From the NCBI GenBank assembly GCA_043228905.1, contig JBHGNT010000022.1:4836001-4900000 (forward strand): a DNA stretch of 64,000 nucleotides. The letters are read 5' to 3'. Source of the DNA: Azolla caroliniana. Its lineage: Eukaryota > Polypodiophyta. This document shows positions 22,457 to 31,725 of the stretch, piece by piece (the first letter of the stretch is position 1; the number at the start of each line of letters is the position of its first letter). The notes beneath the pieces were generated by a model. The model was not told where the DNA came from. It was given only the letters and a program-made list of their open reading frames with translations, and ran no database searches. A program made the position numbers and the translations under genes.

Positions 22457-23017
22457 CTCCCCCTCAAGCTCAACTTGAGGCTCTTCCGGATCTTTCGGAT
22501 CACCGCTCCGGTTCCTCCTAGCTCCACGCCTCGCTCGCGCTCCTCGGCCTGTTCGACTCCGCACGCTTCGACCCTTCCGGTCGGCTTGTCTGCTCCCACG
22601 GCCCTTCAGAGCTCCCTTGCTGTCACGGTGTTGGCGCTTCTCCTGCTGCCTTCTTTTCCGCTTGGCCCTCAGTTGATTCAGTGTATCCGAATCAAACATT
22701 CGAGCCGACTCGACTACCTCCGATCGGTTTTCGCTCTCGTCTGAGTTGGTTGTCTCCAACTCGTCTTCGGTCTTCTCACCCTGGACAACGTCATCCCCCC
22801 CATGCTTGGTTGGCTCCAGCTCTTTCTTTCGGTTGCTCCATGTCCGCTCTTCCGCTCGTTCGCCCTCAGCTTCTTCAGCCGATCCGGAATCGAATTCGTC
22901 ATCTGACTTGGTGTCACGGTCTTTTCCGCTCCTTTCCTAGTCCCTTCCGTGGTCATTCGGGACGTCTCTCCCCCTCAAGTTCGGCATGTCGAGGTGACGC
23001 AACCCAAGCGCACCCGA
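22457..23017 (-). pseudogene. CoM3 C-terminal tail beyond RNase H
   Basis: After GLRHLDMPNL the minus strand carries Lys/Glu-rich sequence in shifted frames, then METTNSDESENRSEVVES, a strongly basic segment (RAKRKRRQQEKR, RSRTGRGARARRG) and PQVELEGEC, which stops at the TGA formed by the first bases of the LTR. These landmarks match the CoM2 and CoM4 tails. Function unknown; a nucleic-acid-binding tail is only a guess from its charge. Confidence 0.65.
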
Positions 23018-23431
23018 TGTCAGGAATAGTACTAAAACAGAGATGGAATTAGTACTAAAGAAGAGCAGTACTATTAGTACTAAGAGGACGGGACTGCGTA
23101 AGACTCCCGAGAGAGGAAGTGAGAAGAGGAGAGAGAGAGATAGCGAGAATGAGAGAGAGAGAAAAATGATGACAGCAGCTAATATATTATGTGAAAGACA
23201 AGTACAAAGCGGATAAGAGGCTTAAGACTGGCGTTTAACCAATTTGGTTCAACATAATGCCTAGTGCCTTCTTTTATAGTGTTGTCAGGAGTAATCCTGA
23301 AACTTCTAGAATGTTCCAGAGAAATCTGGAATATACATTACTTTAAAACATAAATGAAAATAATATCCTATGAATTACAATAGATGGTGTGATGGTTAAG
23401 AGCTCGACCCATATACCATAAGGTCATGGGT
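23018..23431 (-). repeat. Gy2 3' LTR (inner edge lost)
   Basis: It follows the right LTR from TGTCAGGAATAGTAC to CATGGGTT, then changes into RT sequence. Some 30 bp of its start (element sense) and all sequence upstream to mid-RT are deleted. Confidence 0.85.
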
Positions 23432-24422
23432 TATACGCTCCTCGTAGATCGATTTTGGTAAAAAACTTGGCACCATTAACTCGCTCTAAAAGACTTGATA
23501 TAAGAGGAAGTGCATACCTATTCCGGATGGTGACCTTATTCAATCCGCGGTAATCAACGACGAGACGAAGTGAGCCATCTTTCTTCTTGACAAAGAAGAT
23601 GGGTGCACCGGCCGGAGATTTCGAATGACGGATGAACCCGCTTGCCAAGTTGTCCTCTATGTAGGCTCGAAGGACTTCTAACTCGGTGGGTGACAAGTTG
23701 TAAATTGGTCCCCATGGTGGCTCGGTTCCTGGTTGTAAATCGATGGGACAGTCATAGGGACGGTGATGAGGAAGGGTACCGGCTTTTACCTTGTCAAATA
23801 CATCGGCATAAGGATGATATTTTGCCGGAAGTTGTACTGAGGAGTCCTTCTTAATAGTGTTGGAAGGATGTACTGATATTGCAAATAGGAACATTGCCTC
23901 CTTGTGTCCTTCTTCGCGTAATTGGTGGAGTGAAATGGTCGAAACTCGGTGAGTAGATTCTTGGGGTGGTCGATATCGGACTTCTCTTGTTCTCCAATCT
24001 ATGGCTGGATTATGTAATTGAAACCAAGGTAATCCTAGGACAATGGGATGCTCTGGACTACTAATTATATTAAATGATATTACACACACAAAACTACCTA
24101 GGACAACTGGAATGGGTTCTGATTCTTCTACAATATTCCCGGAAGCAATGGGACGACCATCAATGACTACTACAGATGCGGGACAAGGAAGTTTTCTTAG
24201 GGATATCTGAGAAGCTTGGGCAAAATTTCGATCCATGAAATAGGAATTAGCTCCGGAATCTAAGAGTGCTAGGACGGGTACTGGGGGAGTACTTTTAGTA
24301 CTAACAATGACTTGGGCTAGGAACACATTGCTAACTTGCTTGGAAGGAATGGAACCACTAATGGGCTGTACAGATCTGGGGCTGCTGTCCAACCACATGG
24401 CTCCTATTTTGGCTGGACTCAA
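23432..24422 (-). pseudogene. Gy2 protease and truncated reverse transcriptase
   Basis: The open frame overlaps the end of Gag by a few bases in the -1 frame, so it was probably reached by frameshifting; the first ATG is at about residue 9. Protease shows [17 protein letters not shown] with the catalytic DSG (about residue 55). The RT N-terminal part shows [50 protein letters not shown] and [15 protein letters not shown] (about 210-330). It ends there: the YLDD motif, RNase H and integrase are absent. 332 residues against over 1000 in a full Pol. Confidence 0.88.
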
Positions 24423-25576
24423 TCGTTTAACTCTTCATCTAATTGACTAAGGATTTCAAATTTGTTTGAGATACTTGGGCTATTAGTACTATGAATACTA
24501 TCTGACACTCTATTAGTACTATTAAAACTATCAGACACTCTGAAGGGAAGAATTGACTCGGGTTTAGTACAGGCGACAATTTGATTTACCTGTCTTCTTG
24601 GCCTATGGGGACAATTGATGGCAATATGCCTTGGTCCACCGCAATAAAGGCATAATCGATTGGCACATCGTCGTTGCTTTTCTTCTTCCGATAACGGGCC
24701 GCGTCGACGCATGGTGTCAATCTCCATCGGTGTCAGAATATTGGCTTGAGGTACATCGCGTGCAAATGGTTTAGCCGTGACTGAGGCATATGTGGGTTCC
24801 GGCCGAGAGCGTGGTATTTGTAACTGACGCTCCGAACGTCGTTCGAAAAGGCGGTTGTCGCATCGGACCGCTCGACTGATTGCCTCCGTAAGAGACTTTG
24901 GTTCTTCGGGGAAGGTTAAAAGCAAGTCTTTGACATCGTTGCGCAAGCCGTAGCAAAACTGCTCCATGAGGGCCTGATCATCCCAGGGGATATCTGAGGC
25001 GAGTAGACGGAAATCTGCCGCGTAGGCAGAGGCTAGACGATCGCCTTGACGCAATCTTCGGATCTTGTTGATCGTTGTCCTGATGCTGTCGGTATCTCCA
25101 AAGCAGGCTTTAAAATCACCAATAAAATCTTCAAAGTGATTAAGCAAGGGCGATTGTTTTTCTAGAAGCGGAGCGAACCATGCCAAGGCTGAGCCGCTAA
25201 GTAGCGTGCCTATTAGGCCGACTCGAGATGCATCAGTGGGATATCGGGAAGGATGCATCTGGATGACTAAGCGTACCTGATTAAGGAATCCCCGGAATTG
25301 CGATCGCGTTCCATCAAATTTCACAGGAAGTCCAATCTTGGGCTCTTTATGAAATCCTTGGGGACTTGATCCTTGTTGTCGCAACACTGTTTCGAGTTGT
25401 TGTACCCGTAACGCTAACTCCCCATGTTGTTGTTGCGTTTGTTGTTTTTCGAGAGCGATTTGTTGCAGATCCCCTATCAACCGTTGGTTTTCTTGTTCCA
25501 GGGCAACAAATTTTTCTTTTAGGCACTGTAGTTCGGAGAAAACGGATTGGTATTCTTGGGCGCTAACAGTAGCCAT
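24419..25576 (-). CDS. Gy2 Gag
   Basis: Open frame of 385 residues starting at an ATG 76 bp after the LTR. Residues 1-70 are Gln/Glu/Leu-rich and look like a coiled coil. A gypsy Gag core follows ([57 protein letters not shown]). A zinc knuckle [14 protein letters not shown] fits C-x2-C-x4-H-x4-C near residues 310-325. In this family Gag forms the particle that packages element RNA. No stop or shift is seen, unlike the homologous Gag of Gy3. Confidence 0.9.
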   Translation of the reverse strand: MATVSAQEYQSVFSELQCLKEKFVALEQENQRLIGDLQQIALEKQQTQQQHGELALRVQQLETVLRQQGSSPQGFHKEPKIGLPVKFDGTRSQFRGFLNQVRLVIQMHPSRYPTDASRVGLIGTLLSGSALAWFAPLLEKQSPLLNHFEDFIGDFKACFGDTDSIRTTINKIRRLRQGDRLASAYAADFRLLASDIPWDDQALMEQFCYGLRNDVKDLLLTFPEEPKSLTEAISRAVRCDNRLFERRSERQLQIPRSRPEPTYASVTAKPFARDVPQANILTPMEIDTMRRRGPLSEEEKQRRCANRLCLYCGGPRHIAINCPHRPRRQVNQIVACTKPESILPFRVSDSFNSTNRVSDSIHSTNSPSISNKFEILSQLDEELND

Positions 25577-25632
25577 AGTATAGGGAAAAGGGTAGGAAGA
25601 TGAGGGAGAGTGACAAGTAGGCTGGAGGAGAA

Positions 25633-25652
25633 GGGAAAAAATTGGTTCAAAC
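25633..25652 (-). promoter_or_regulatory. Gy2 primer-site candidate, self-complementary
   Basis: Directly after the 5' LTR the minus strand reads GTTTGAACCAATTT. It does not begin TGG and does not match an initiator-Met site. Twelve of its bases (TTGAACCAATTT) are the complement of AAATTGGTTCAA in the LTR (25843-25854), about 33 bases after the TATA box. This layout resembles the self-priming of Tf1-type chromoviruses. Confidence 0.5.
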
Positions 25653-26063
25653 TGTCAGGAATAGTACTAAAACAGAGATGGAATTAGTACTAAAGAAGAG
25701 CAGTACTATTAGTACTAAGAGGACGGGACTGCGTAAGACTCTCGAGAGAGGAAGTGAGAAGAGGAGAGAGAAAAATGATCACAGCAGCTAATATATTATG
25801 TGAAAGATAAGTACAAAGCGGCTAAGAGGCTTAAGACTGGTGTTGAACCAATTTGGTTCAACATAATGCCTAGTGCCTTCTTTTATAGTGTTGTCAGGAG
25901 TAATCCTGAAACTTCTGGAATGTTCCAGAGAAATCTAGAATATACATTACTTTATAATAATACATAAATGAAAATAATATCCTATGAATTACAATAGATG
26001 GTGTGATGGTTAAGAGTTCGACTCATATACCATAAGGTCATGGGTTCGAGTCTTGCCATATCA
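25653..26063 (-). repeat. Gy2 5' LTR
   Basis: Complete LTR. TATA box CTATAAAAG on the minus strand (25880-25888). Inverted repeat GTTGAACCAA/TTGGTTCAAC at 25842-25862 where transcription would start. The outer end (25990-26055) holds a tRNA-like A box and B box (GGGTTCGAGTC). Confidence 0.88.
25990..26055 (+). other. tRNA-like segment at the LTR start of Gy2
   Basis: TGTGATGGTTAAGAG (A-box-like) and GGGTTCGAGTC (B box) stand 45 bp apart, antisense to the element. Similar segments end the LTRs of Gy1 and, in decayed form, Gy3. Confidence 0.45.
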
Positions 26064-26423
26064 TGTCCAGACCAAGAGGCTTGGTGAAAATATCGGCGTG
26101 CTACCGATTCGTCGGAACATACTGAAGTTCGACTTCACCGGAGAGAACACACTCACGGACGAAATGGTAGTGCACCTCAATGTGCTTGGTCCGTGCGTGG
26201 AAAACAGGGTTCTTTGCGAGCTGGATGTTGTTGAGGTTGTCGCAGTAGATGGTCGTCGGATCAGACACCTCCTCTTGCAGGTCCTTAAGTAGCCGCTTCA
26301 ACCACATGGCTTCGTATGTAGCGACAGCCGCTCCTCGATGCTCAACAGTGCAACTGTCGGCTACTTCTTGCTACTCCACACGATCGCGGTACTACCAAGA
26401 GAGAACGCATATCCGGACATGGA
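26064..26423 (-). pseudogene. CoM3 RNase H, downstream part
   Basis: On the minus strand: a shifted SFGSTAIVWSSKK-like stretch, then IYCDNLNNIQLAKNPVFHAR, TKHIEVHYHFVRECVLSGEV, ELQYVPTNR, a stop, and HADIFTKPLGLD where Gy2 enters. It continues the frame at 26424 after a shift. Confidence 0.85.
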
Positions 26424-27479
26424 TCAACGATCGGTAGCGTTGCCAGCCCAATCAACATCGGTGTAGCCGACCAATTGCGAGGTTGTACCGGTCCAATATA
26501 GCTGTCCCCGGTCCTTAGTGCCGCTTACGTACCGCAGTACACGTTGCACACACTGAAGGTGCTCCTCGGTAGGTGGCGCCATAAACTGATTGATCACCCC
26601 GACTGGATAACTGAGATCGGGTCGGGTGATTGTCAAGTAGATAAGGCTTCCAACAATTTGTTGGAACCTCGTGGGGTCGCATACCTCTCCGGAATTGGGG
26701 CGAAGCTTGACGGTTCTATCCAGAGGAGTCGAGACGGACTTACCGTCTGCCATCCTGAATTTGAAGAGGATATTCAGCACGTAATGACATTGGCTTATCA
26801 GTATGCCTTCGGCGGTGTGGATCACTTCGATCCCAAGGAAGTAATGAAGATCCCCCAGATCCTTCTCTTTGTGCGTAAGCAGTCTCCTCGGCTTCCTGCG
26901 CGGAGAATGCACGGCCGAGTCTCCACTACTCGCCGACTCTTCATCAGACTGGTCGAACCGTCTTAGTCGTTCATTCGGTCCACTTAACCAAAACGAAATC
27001 GGACTCTCTTCGCGGGTCCCGATTTCAGGCTCATCCGGAGGCATCTCAGCCTCGCGAACCTCATCATCAGAATTCAGATTGGAGGTGAGGTCCGGAGTCG
27101 GAGGCAAGTACCAGGACGCGGACTCGTCAAACACAACGTCGCGGCTCACACGCGCTTGTTTGGTGCGTGGGTTATAACATTTATAACCCTTCTTCTTGTC
27201 CGAACAGCCGACCAAGATACACTTCTCGGCTTTCGCGTCCAACTTCCTCCTTTTCTCCTTCGACACATGCACATACGCAATGCTACCGAAAACTTGTAAG
27301 TGTCGCAAGTTCGGCTTCGTTCCGAAATATAGCTCATGCGCCGAAACTTTTTCTTTGATCCGATTCTGGATGTATACCACGGTTCGTACCGCCTCGGCCC
27401 AGTAGAACTTGGGCAAGCGCTTCTCCTCCAACATTGCTTGTGCAACATCCACAATTGACTGATTTTTCCTCTCGGCCAC
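26424..27479 (-). pseudogene. CoM3 integrase C-terminal part fused to RNase H, RT core missing
   Basis: Open frame of 351 residues. Residues 1-110: integrase end (MAERKNQSIVDVAQAMLEEK, FYWAEAVRTVVYIQNRI, HELYFGTKPNLRHLQVFGS, KCILVGCSDKKKGYKCYNPR). Then the acidic linker with EIGTREESPISFWLSGPNE. At about residue 205, LLTHKEK passes directly to DLGDLHYFLGIEVI, which in CoM2 lies after the catalytic YVDD. So the RT fingers and palm are gone while the frame stays open. It ends in RNase H (GSLIYLTITRPDLSYPVGV, YTDVDWAGNATDR). Confidence 0.88.
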
Positions 27480-27781
27480 GCCTTTTGCTCCGGCATGTAT
27501 CTACAACTGAATTCGCGCCGAATTCCCATCTGTTGTAGGTAACCGTTGAATTGACCGGAAAAGTATTCTTTTCCCCCATCCGACTGTAGGCATTTGATCT
27601 TTCTTCCTGTTTCCGTTTCCACGAACCCTTTGAGGTCCCGGAAATAGTCAAAGACTTCGCTCTTCCTCTCAATGAGGTAGATCGACGTGTGCCGCGTGTA
27701 GTCGTCGATGAAGGAGACGAAATATCGGCTCCCGCCAAGACTAATGTTTTGTGACCGCCCCGACACATTGGAGTGTATCAA
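27460..27781 (-). pseudogene. CoM3 integrase catalytic part
   Basis: Minus frame from 27781: SRYFVSFIDDYTRHTSIYL, EVFDYFRDLKGFVETETGRK, KCLQSDGGKEYFSGQFNGYL and QQMGIRREFSCRYMPEQK. Two core acidic residues are readable (DDY, SDGG). It must shift near 27480 to reach the next open frame, so the enzyme is broken by at least one frame shift. Confidence 0.85.
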
Positions 27782-28773
27782 GTTGAGCTTGTTCCGGCCC
27801 GGTTACGCTCGTTGGGGAAAGGAAGTCGGTGTTGCTTCGCAAGCTGGCAGGCTTCACAAATTTGTGCCTTTCGGCCACTAAATTTGGGCAATCCGAACAC
27901 CACCTGTTTCGATTGCAGGTCTTGAAGCCGCTGGTAGCTGACATGGCCTATCCGCTTGTGCCATAAGTCAATGTCCGACTTGACTTTTTGTCCCTTCGCG
28001 AACATTGCGGTGCCACCGTCACTAGAGTCAAGGATAAACATCCTCCCATCTCTGCGCCCTTGCGCGATAACACGGCCTTCTTCCTCAATGAAGTACCCGA
28101 GATGTGTAAATCGGACTTGCATCCCCTGGTCGACGATCTGCCCGACCGACACCAGGTTCTTTGTTATTGTCGAGACGTGCAACACATTCATGAGTTTCCC
28201 TTTCTGCCCAACATGGCTCAGGGAAACTTCTCTGACATTCGCGATCGGATGCAGCGTGTCGTCTCTAGTTGCGACTACTCCCGGTTGCATCGGTTTTTCC
28301 AGGTATGAGAACCACTCCTTGTGGCACGTCATGTAGTTTGATGCTCCGGAGTCGACGTACCACACCTCGTTTGATTTTGGGGTGGTTTGCTTCATTGAGT
28401 TTGCTTCGTGTCTCGTCACGAAGATTGACCTTTTTCCGGCATTTCCAGATCCTACGGCGTAGTGTGATCGTTGCCGATTTCCTTTGTTGGTCTGTCCGGA
28501 ACTTGTTCCGGACCCAGTTCTCTCCGAATCGGCGCACTTTTTCCAACACTCGCTCTCCCTGTGGCCTTTCTTGCCACAGTACCAGCATTCCGCGGCGGAT
28601 TTCCCTTGCCGGTTCTCGTCCCCTCGACTCCCCCTGTTTCCGGAGGGTCCAGAATTGATCCCGTCGGCGGCCGCCTCCATTGCGTACCGACTCGCCTCGT
28701 CCTCCACGTCCACGGGGCCTATCTCCCTCTGTGTACAACATCTTTCTGTCGGTGTGCGTGCTCGTTGACGCAC
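27778..28773 (-). pseudogene. CoM3 zinc knuckle, protease and pre-integrase region
   Basis: Open frame of 331 residues in the middle of the polyprotein. Zinc knuckle CWYCGKKGHRESEC (about residue 62). Protease VWYVDSGASNYMTCHKEWF with intact DSG (about 142). GAG-pre-integrase DLWHKRIGHVSYQRLQDL and CEACQLAKQHRLPF (about 268-320), giving the His/Cys pattern of the integrase zinc domain. Upstream Gag lies in other frames, so this is part of a broken ORF. Confidence 0.88.
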
Positions 28774-29285
28774 CCGCGTGGTTCTCCTCTACCAGGAGGA
28801 TCGAATGTAAGTCGAAAAAGGACGGCGTATTCTCCTGGGTACACACAGCAGTTTGGAACGCCCCGAACTTCGACGCCAAACCCCCGAGACAGACCTGGAC
28901 CATCGCTTTCATCGATGCTCACATCGATGGAAGCTAAGGAGTCGCATATGTCCTTAATCCTCGAGGTATAGTTAGCCACCGACAAATCGCGTTGTCGGAG
29001 CTGAAGCTTCCTGGCTGTTTCAGATTTTCCCACACACCCTTCGGCGTTTTTGCATCCCGAATGTAGCTTAATAGTTGTTCGCCCACACAAGACGTGAAAC
29101 AGTACAACACTCTTCTCGCCGATTGTTCCGACACCAGGAAGTCTGTGTGTCGAATCAGGTGCTGTGTCAATTGCTCCATCGACATAGCTCCAGTAACCGT
29201 GTCCGAGCAGGTACTGGTGCATCTTGTAAGACCACGATGCATAGTTGTTTCTGTCGAGCTTCTCCGTCGGAAGCTAGCTAGCCAT
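28774..29285 (-). pseudogene. CoM3 Gag
   Basis: The ATG at 29285 reads MAS then a stop at codon 4 where CoM2 has Ser (TCG), a one-base change. Beyond it, in several frames: KLDRNNYASW, MHQYLLGHGYWSYVDGAIDT, ARKLQLRQRDLSVANYTSRI and KDICDSLASIDVSIDES. Several frame shifts follow. Confidence 0.85.
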
Positions 29286-29367
29286 TCCTCTGTCCATCGG
29301 TTTCCTTGTTCTTCTTCGTTGGTTTTTCCTTCAAGCAAAGTCGACTGCAGAGGTTCTCAACCCTCGC

Positions 29368-29379
29368 GCTCTGATACCA
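29368..29379 (-). promoter_or_regulatory. CoM3 primer binding site
   Basis: TGGTATCAGAGC on the minus strand, directly abutting the LTR end CTTTTCA. Confidence 0.92.
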
Positions 29380-29828
29380 TGAAAAGAATTGCGTGCGGAA
29401 GCAATATAGGAAACAGAACAACAGAAAACGCATGTTTAATGGAAAGCTTAGGTTTGCACAGTACACACAGGAGAGACAGAGAGAGAGTAAAACACTAGAG
29501 CTTAATTCAAAAATAATACTCGATTTGTACATACATCGCGCTCAGTGAGCACCTTTTATACAAGCCCTGACAATGGGTTCACACAAGTATTGACAGTACT
29601 TGACTGCTCATAAGCATCGACACTCACTCCCAAAATTATTCCTTTACGAGGAATATCTCTCTAACGGCCTTTCGGTTTACGCACCGATACGACCTTCCTA
29701 CGCATCGGTCTGCGTACCGGTTTACGCATCTGTTTTACGCACAGGTCCGGCCTAACCGATCGGTCCCAACCAATCCGGTCCTCAGCTTGCTTAGCTGATC
29801 CGGCCGATGTTGAGCTTGTCTCTCAACA
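29380..29828 (-). repeat. CoM3 5' LTR
   Basis: Counterpart of 22004-22456 (449 against 453 bp). GA-rich microsatellite near 29475. Contains a run of CGCACCGGT-like short repeats near 29680-29745 shared by both LTRs. Confidence 0.92.
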
Positions 29829-29833
29829 TGTAT

Positions 29834-29921
29834 CTCGTAGTTGATTTTGACGACGTCAAATTTGCGCGAATGGAAAGCCAAGGGATGTAGCTTCTCATTG
29901 TCACGGTTCAAATTGTCAGGA
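29834..29921 (-). pseudogene. Gy1 RNase H fragment and LTR stub, duplicated copy 1
   Basis: On the minus strand it reads NEKLHPLAFHSRKFDVVKIN, leading to the KELLAIV motif split by CoM3. It is the twin of 50482-50578. At 29914 the LTR start TGTCAGGA appears, then the sequence jumps into the middle of a CoT2 LTR. Confidence 0.8.
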
Positions 29922-30076
29922 TTTGTGCCTAACGTCTCTCTCTCTTGTGTTCTTGTTCATCTTCCTTCTTGATTCTATTTCTAGTTGCCATCAATCTTCT
30001 TCATTGTATCTATTAACGATCTCCTCACTGAAGAGTGTTGAGATTGTTCCGCACCTAGACGGCCGTGTTCTCAACA
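29922..30076 (+). repeat. CoT2 5' LTR, 3' part only
   Basis: Matches the last half of the LTR at 50149-50476, from TTGTGCCTAACGTC to TTCTCAACA. The first half is absent because of the duplication joint at 29921/29922. Confidence 0.85.
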
Positions 30077-30090
30077 TCTGGTACCAGAGC

Positions 30091-30739
30091 TTGGTGTTTT
30101 TAGATTATGTTGTTGCCGTCTTCTTTGTCTCCATCAGCAACTCTTCCCTAGTACACCTTGAAGATGTCAATTGAGAACTCTCTACAAGATTGTTTTTGCA
30201 AAGAGAAGCACCGACAAAATCTGCACTCTATTGTTCTAAATCAGCATTGAAGTGAGTCAATTGGATGCACTTCATTCCTGTGATTGTGGCCGCTCGGACT
30301 GAGATTTCGCTTCACAAGCTTTGCCTCAATCGTGCTACATCAGATTAAATGACAATAGAATAGGTCAATCAACACAATTTACTCGCTCGTCGTAATCTTT
30401 CATAGTAGTCTAGGCTTTAGGAACAACCCCCTATCGTGCTTCATTCGCCTAGAAAACATTCGGAAAGGTTAGTTGAATCTATTCCTCCCATTCTCGTAGT
30501 CACGTGAACTAGGATCACCCTGGATAATAGGCATATACTCTGTGTTTGTAAATATCAAAAATTGACATTGAAAATTGAATCTGTAAACTTGGGTCCAATT
30601 CTACTAAGTCGATTGACTTTAGTCACTCCGGACAGAATTCGCCAAATAGTCGAAACCGATTCGACTTGTGTGAGCCAATGGGCTGCACTCCAGCACTGTT
30701 GGTGGTCGACTCCGGAAAAATTCTATCAAGCCGACACAG
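30091..30739 (+). other. CoT2 5' leader
   Basis: Non-coding stretch between primer site and Gag start. It aligns in outline with the CoT1 leader (34783-35355), for example in the shared CAACCGGCTGCACTCC-like sequence near 30675. No gene seen. Confidence 0.6.
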
Positions 30740-30916
30740 ATGGCATCAATATCCGGCTCATTAGACATGAGTCTGAGGATCGAAATTCAACTTCAGGAAG
30801 GAGCAGATGCAAGACTACTTGATAGTAAAGGGGCAAAATGACCCCATCAAAAACGAAAATGCTCCAAAAGGATACAAGTTGCTAGAATTGGAGAAGCTCG
30901 ACCGAATTGTCTAAGC
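30740..30916 (+). pseudogene. CoT2 Gag, first fragment
   Basis: ATG at 30740 with MASISGSLDMSLR, then a frame shift; QMQDYLIVKGQNDPIKNEN and KGYKLLELEKLDRIV follow in another frame. CoE2 enters after 30916. The matching CoT1 region is open. Confidence 0.85.
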
Positions 30917-31710
30917 TGATGAGAACTCAACGCTCTTTATACGCACCGCTCGGCCACAACTAAGCTTAGAATCATACACAGAAAACGGGAAATGAAAGCA
31001 CGACACAAAGAGGAGAAGAGTACACAGGATGTTTACGTGGAAAATCCAAAGAGGGAAAAACCACGGCAGCCACAACTGCAAACTATCACTATGCTAGAAT
31101 GTACAACAGTGAGTTCACGGAGGCAACGACCTCGTGCTCACGATCCTCGCCACAGGCGGCGGTTACAACAGAGGCAACGACCTCTTGCTCTCTCTCTCTC
31201 TCTGTACACTGTTACGCGTTCTAATCTCACGCAGACAAGAAAATGATAACAACCGTAACTAAAAGTTTGCCCTAAGTCATATTTATACTAATATGACTTT
31301 TCGGCTATTTACTAATATAGCCTCGATGGACTCTCAGAAACATATTTGCGAATATGTCTCTTCATCCGGTTCTCACCGGGTCTGCACCAACCGGCTCTCC
31401 GTAGCCGGATACTCTTCATCCGGTTCTCACCGGGTTTGCACAATTCGGCTCTCCGTAGCTGGGTACTCCTCATCCGGTCCTCACCGGGTCTGCACCATCC
31501 GACTCTCCGTAGCCGGGTACTCCTCATCCGGTCCTCACCGGGTCTGCACCATCCGGCTCTCCGTAGCCGGGTACTCCTCATACGGTTCTCACCGGGTCTG
31601 CACCATCCGGCTCTCCGTAGCCGGGTACTCCTCATCCGGTTCCGGAGGATGAGTTTGTTCATCAGCACTCTTCTCCTCCCTTCCCATCCGGAGGGACCTG
31701 TCTCCCAACA
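30917..31710 (-). repeat. CoE2 3' LTR
   Basis: Element sense begins TGTTGGGAGACAGG and ends at TCATCA. The 54-bp tandem array is at 31363-31632 (five units). CT microsatellite near 31190. Minus-strand polypurine tract GTGAAGGGGAAGTT lies at 31711-31725. Confidence 0.92.
31363..31632 (-). repeat. Five-unit 54-bp tandem repeat in CoE2 3' LTR
   Basis: Each unit has CATCCGGTTCTCACCGGGTC and CTCCGTAGCCGGGTACTC. Because 54 divides by three, long frames with an 18-residue periodic peptide appear on both strands; they are not likely genes. Confidence 0.92.
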
Positions 31711-31725
31711 AACTTCCCCTTCACT

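Larger units (their letters stand above)
23018..26063 (-). mobile_element. Gy2, Ty3/gypsy deletion derivative
   Basis: Two LTRs of the Gy1 family flank an intact Gag frame, an overlapping protease frame and the first part of RT. RT is cut and fused straight to the 3' LTR near 23431. It lies in CoM3 RNase H; the flanks do not show a clear duplication, and about seven CoM3 codons appear lost. It might be moved by enzymes of a related element, since Gag, LTRs and primer region remain. Confidence 0.88.
22004..29828 (-). mobile_element. CoM3, Ty1/copia element lacking the RT core
   Basis: Two similar LTRs, a perfect primer site and a perfect 5-bp target duplication TGTAT (21999-22003 and 29829-29833) inside Gy1. 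Gy2 is inserted in its RNase H. Long open stretches survive, which suggests it is fairly young, but Pol lacks the RT core. Confidence 0.92.

Noticed and set aside
22475-23052. Plus-strand frames with Ser/Pro-rich peptides opposite CoM3
   Set aside because: Antisense shadows of the basic CoM3 tail.
31363-31632. CRISPR array
   Set aside because: The repeats are contiguous 54-bp units without unique spacers, inside a plant LTR.
31293-31668. Open frames on both strands with an 18-residue periodic peptide (SSGSHRVCTIRLSVAGY)
   Set aside because: They come from a 54-bp tandem repeat in an LTR; the period divides by three, so frames stay open on both strands by chance.
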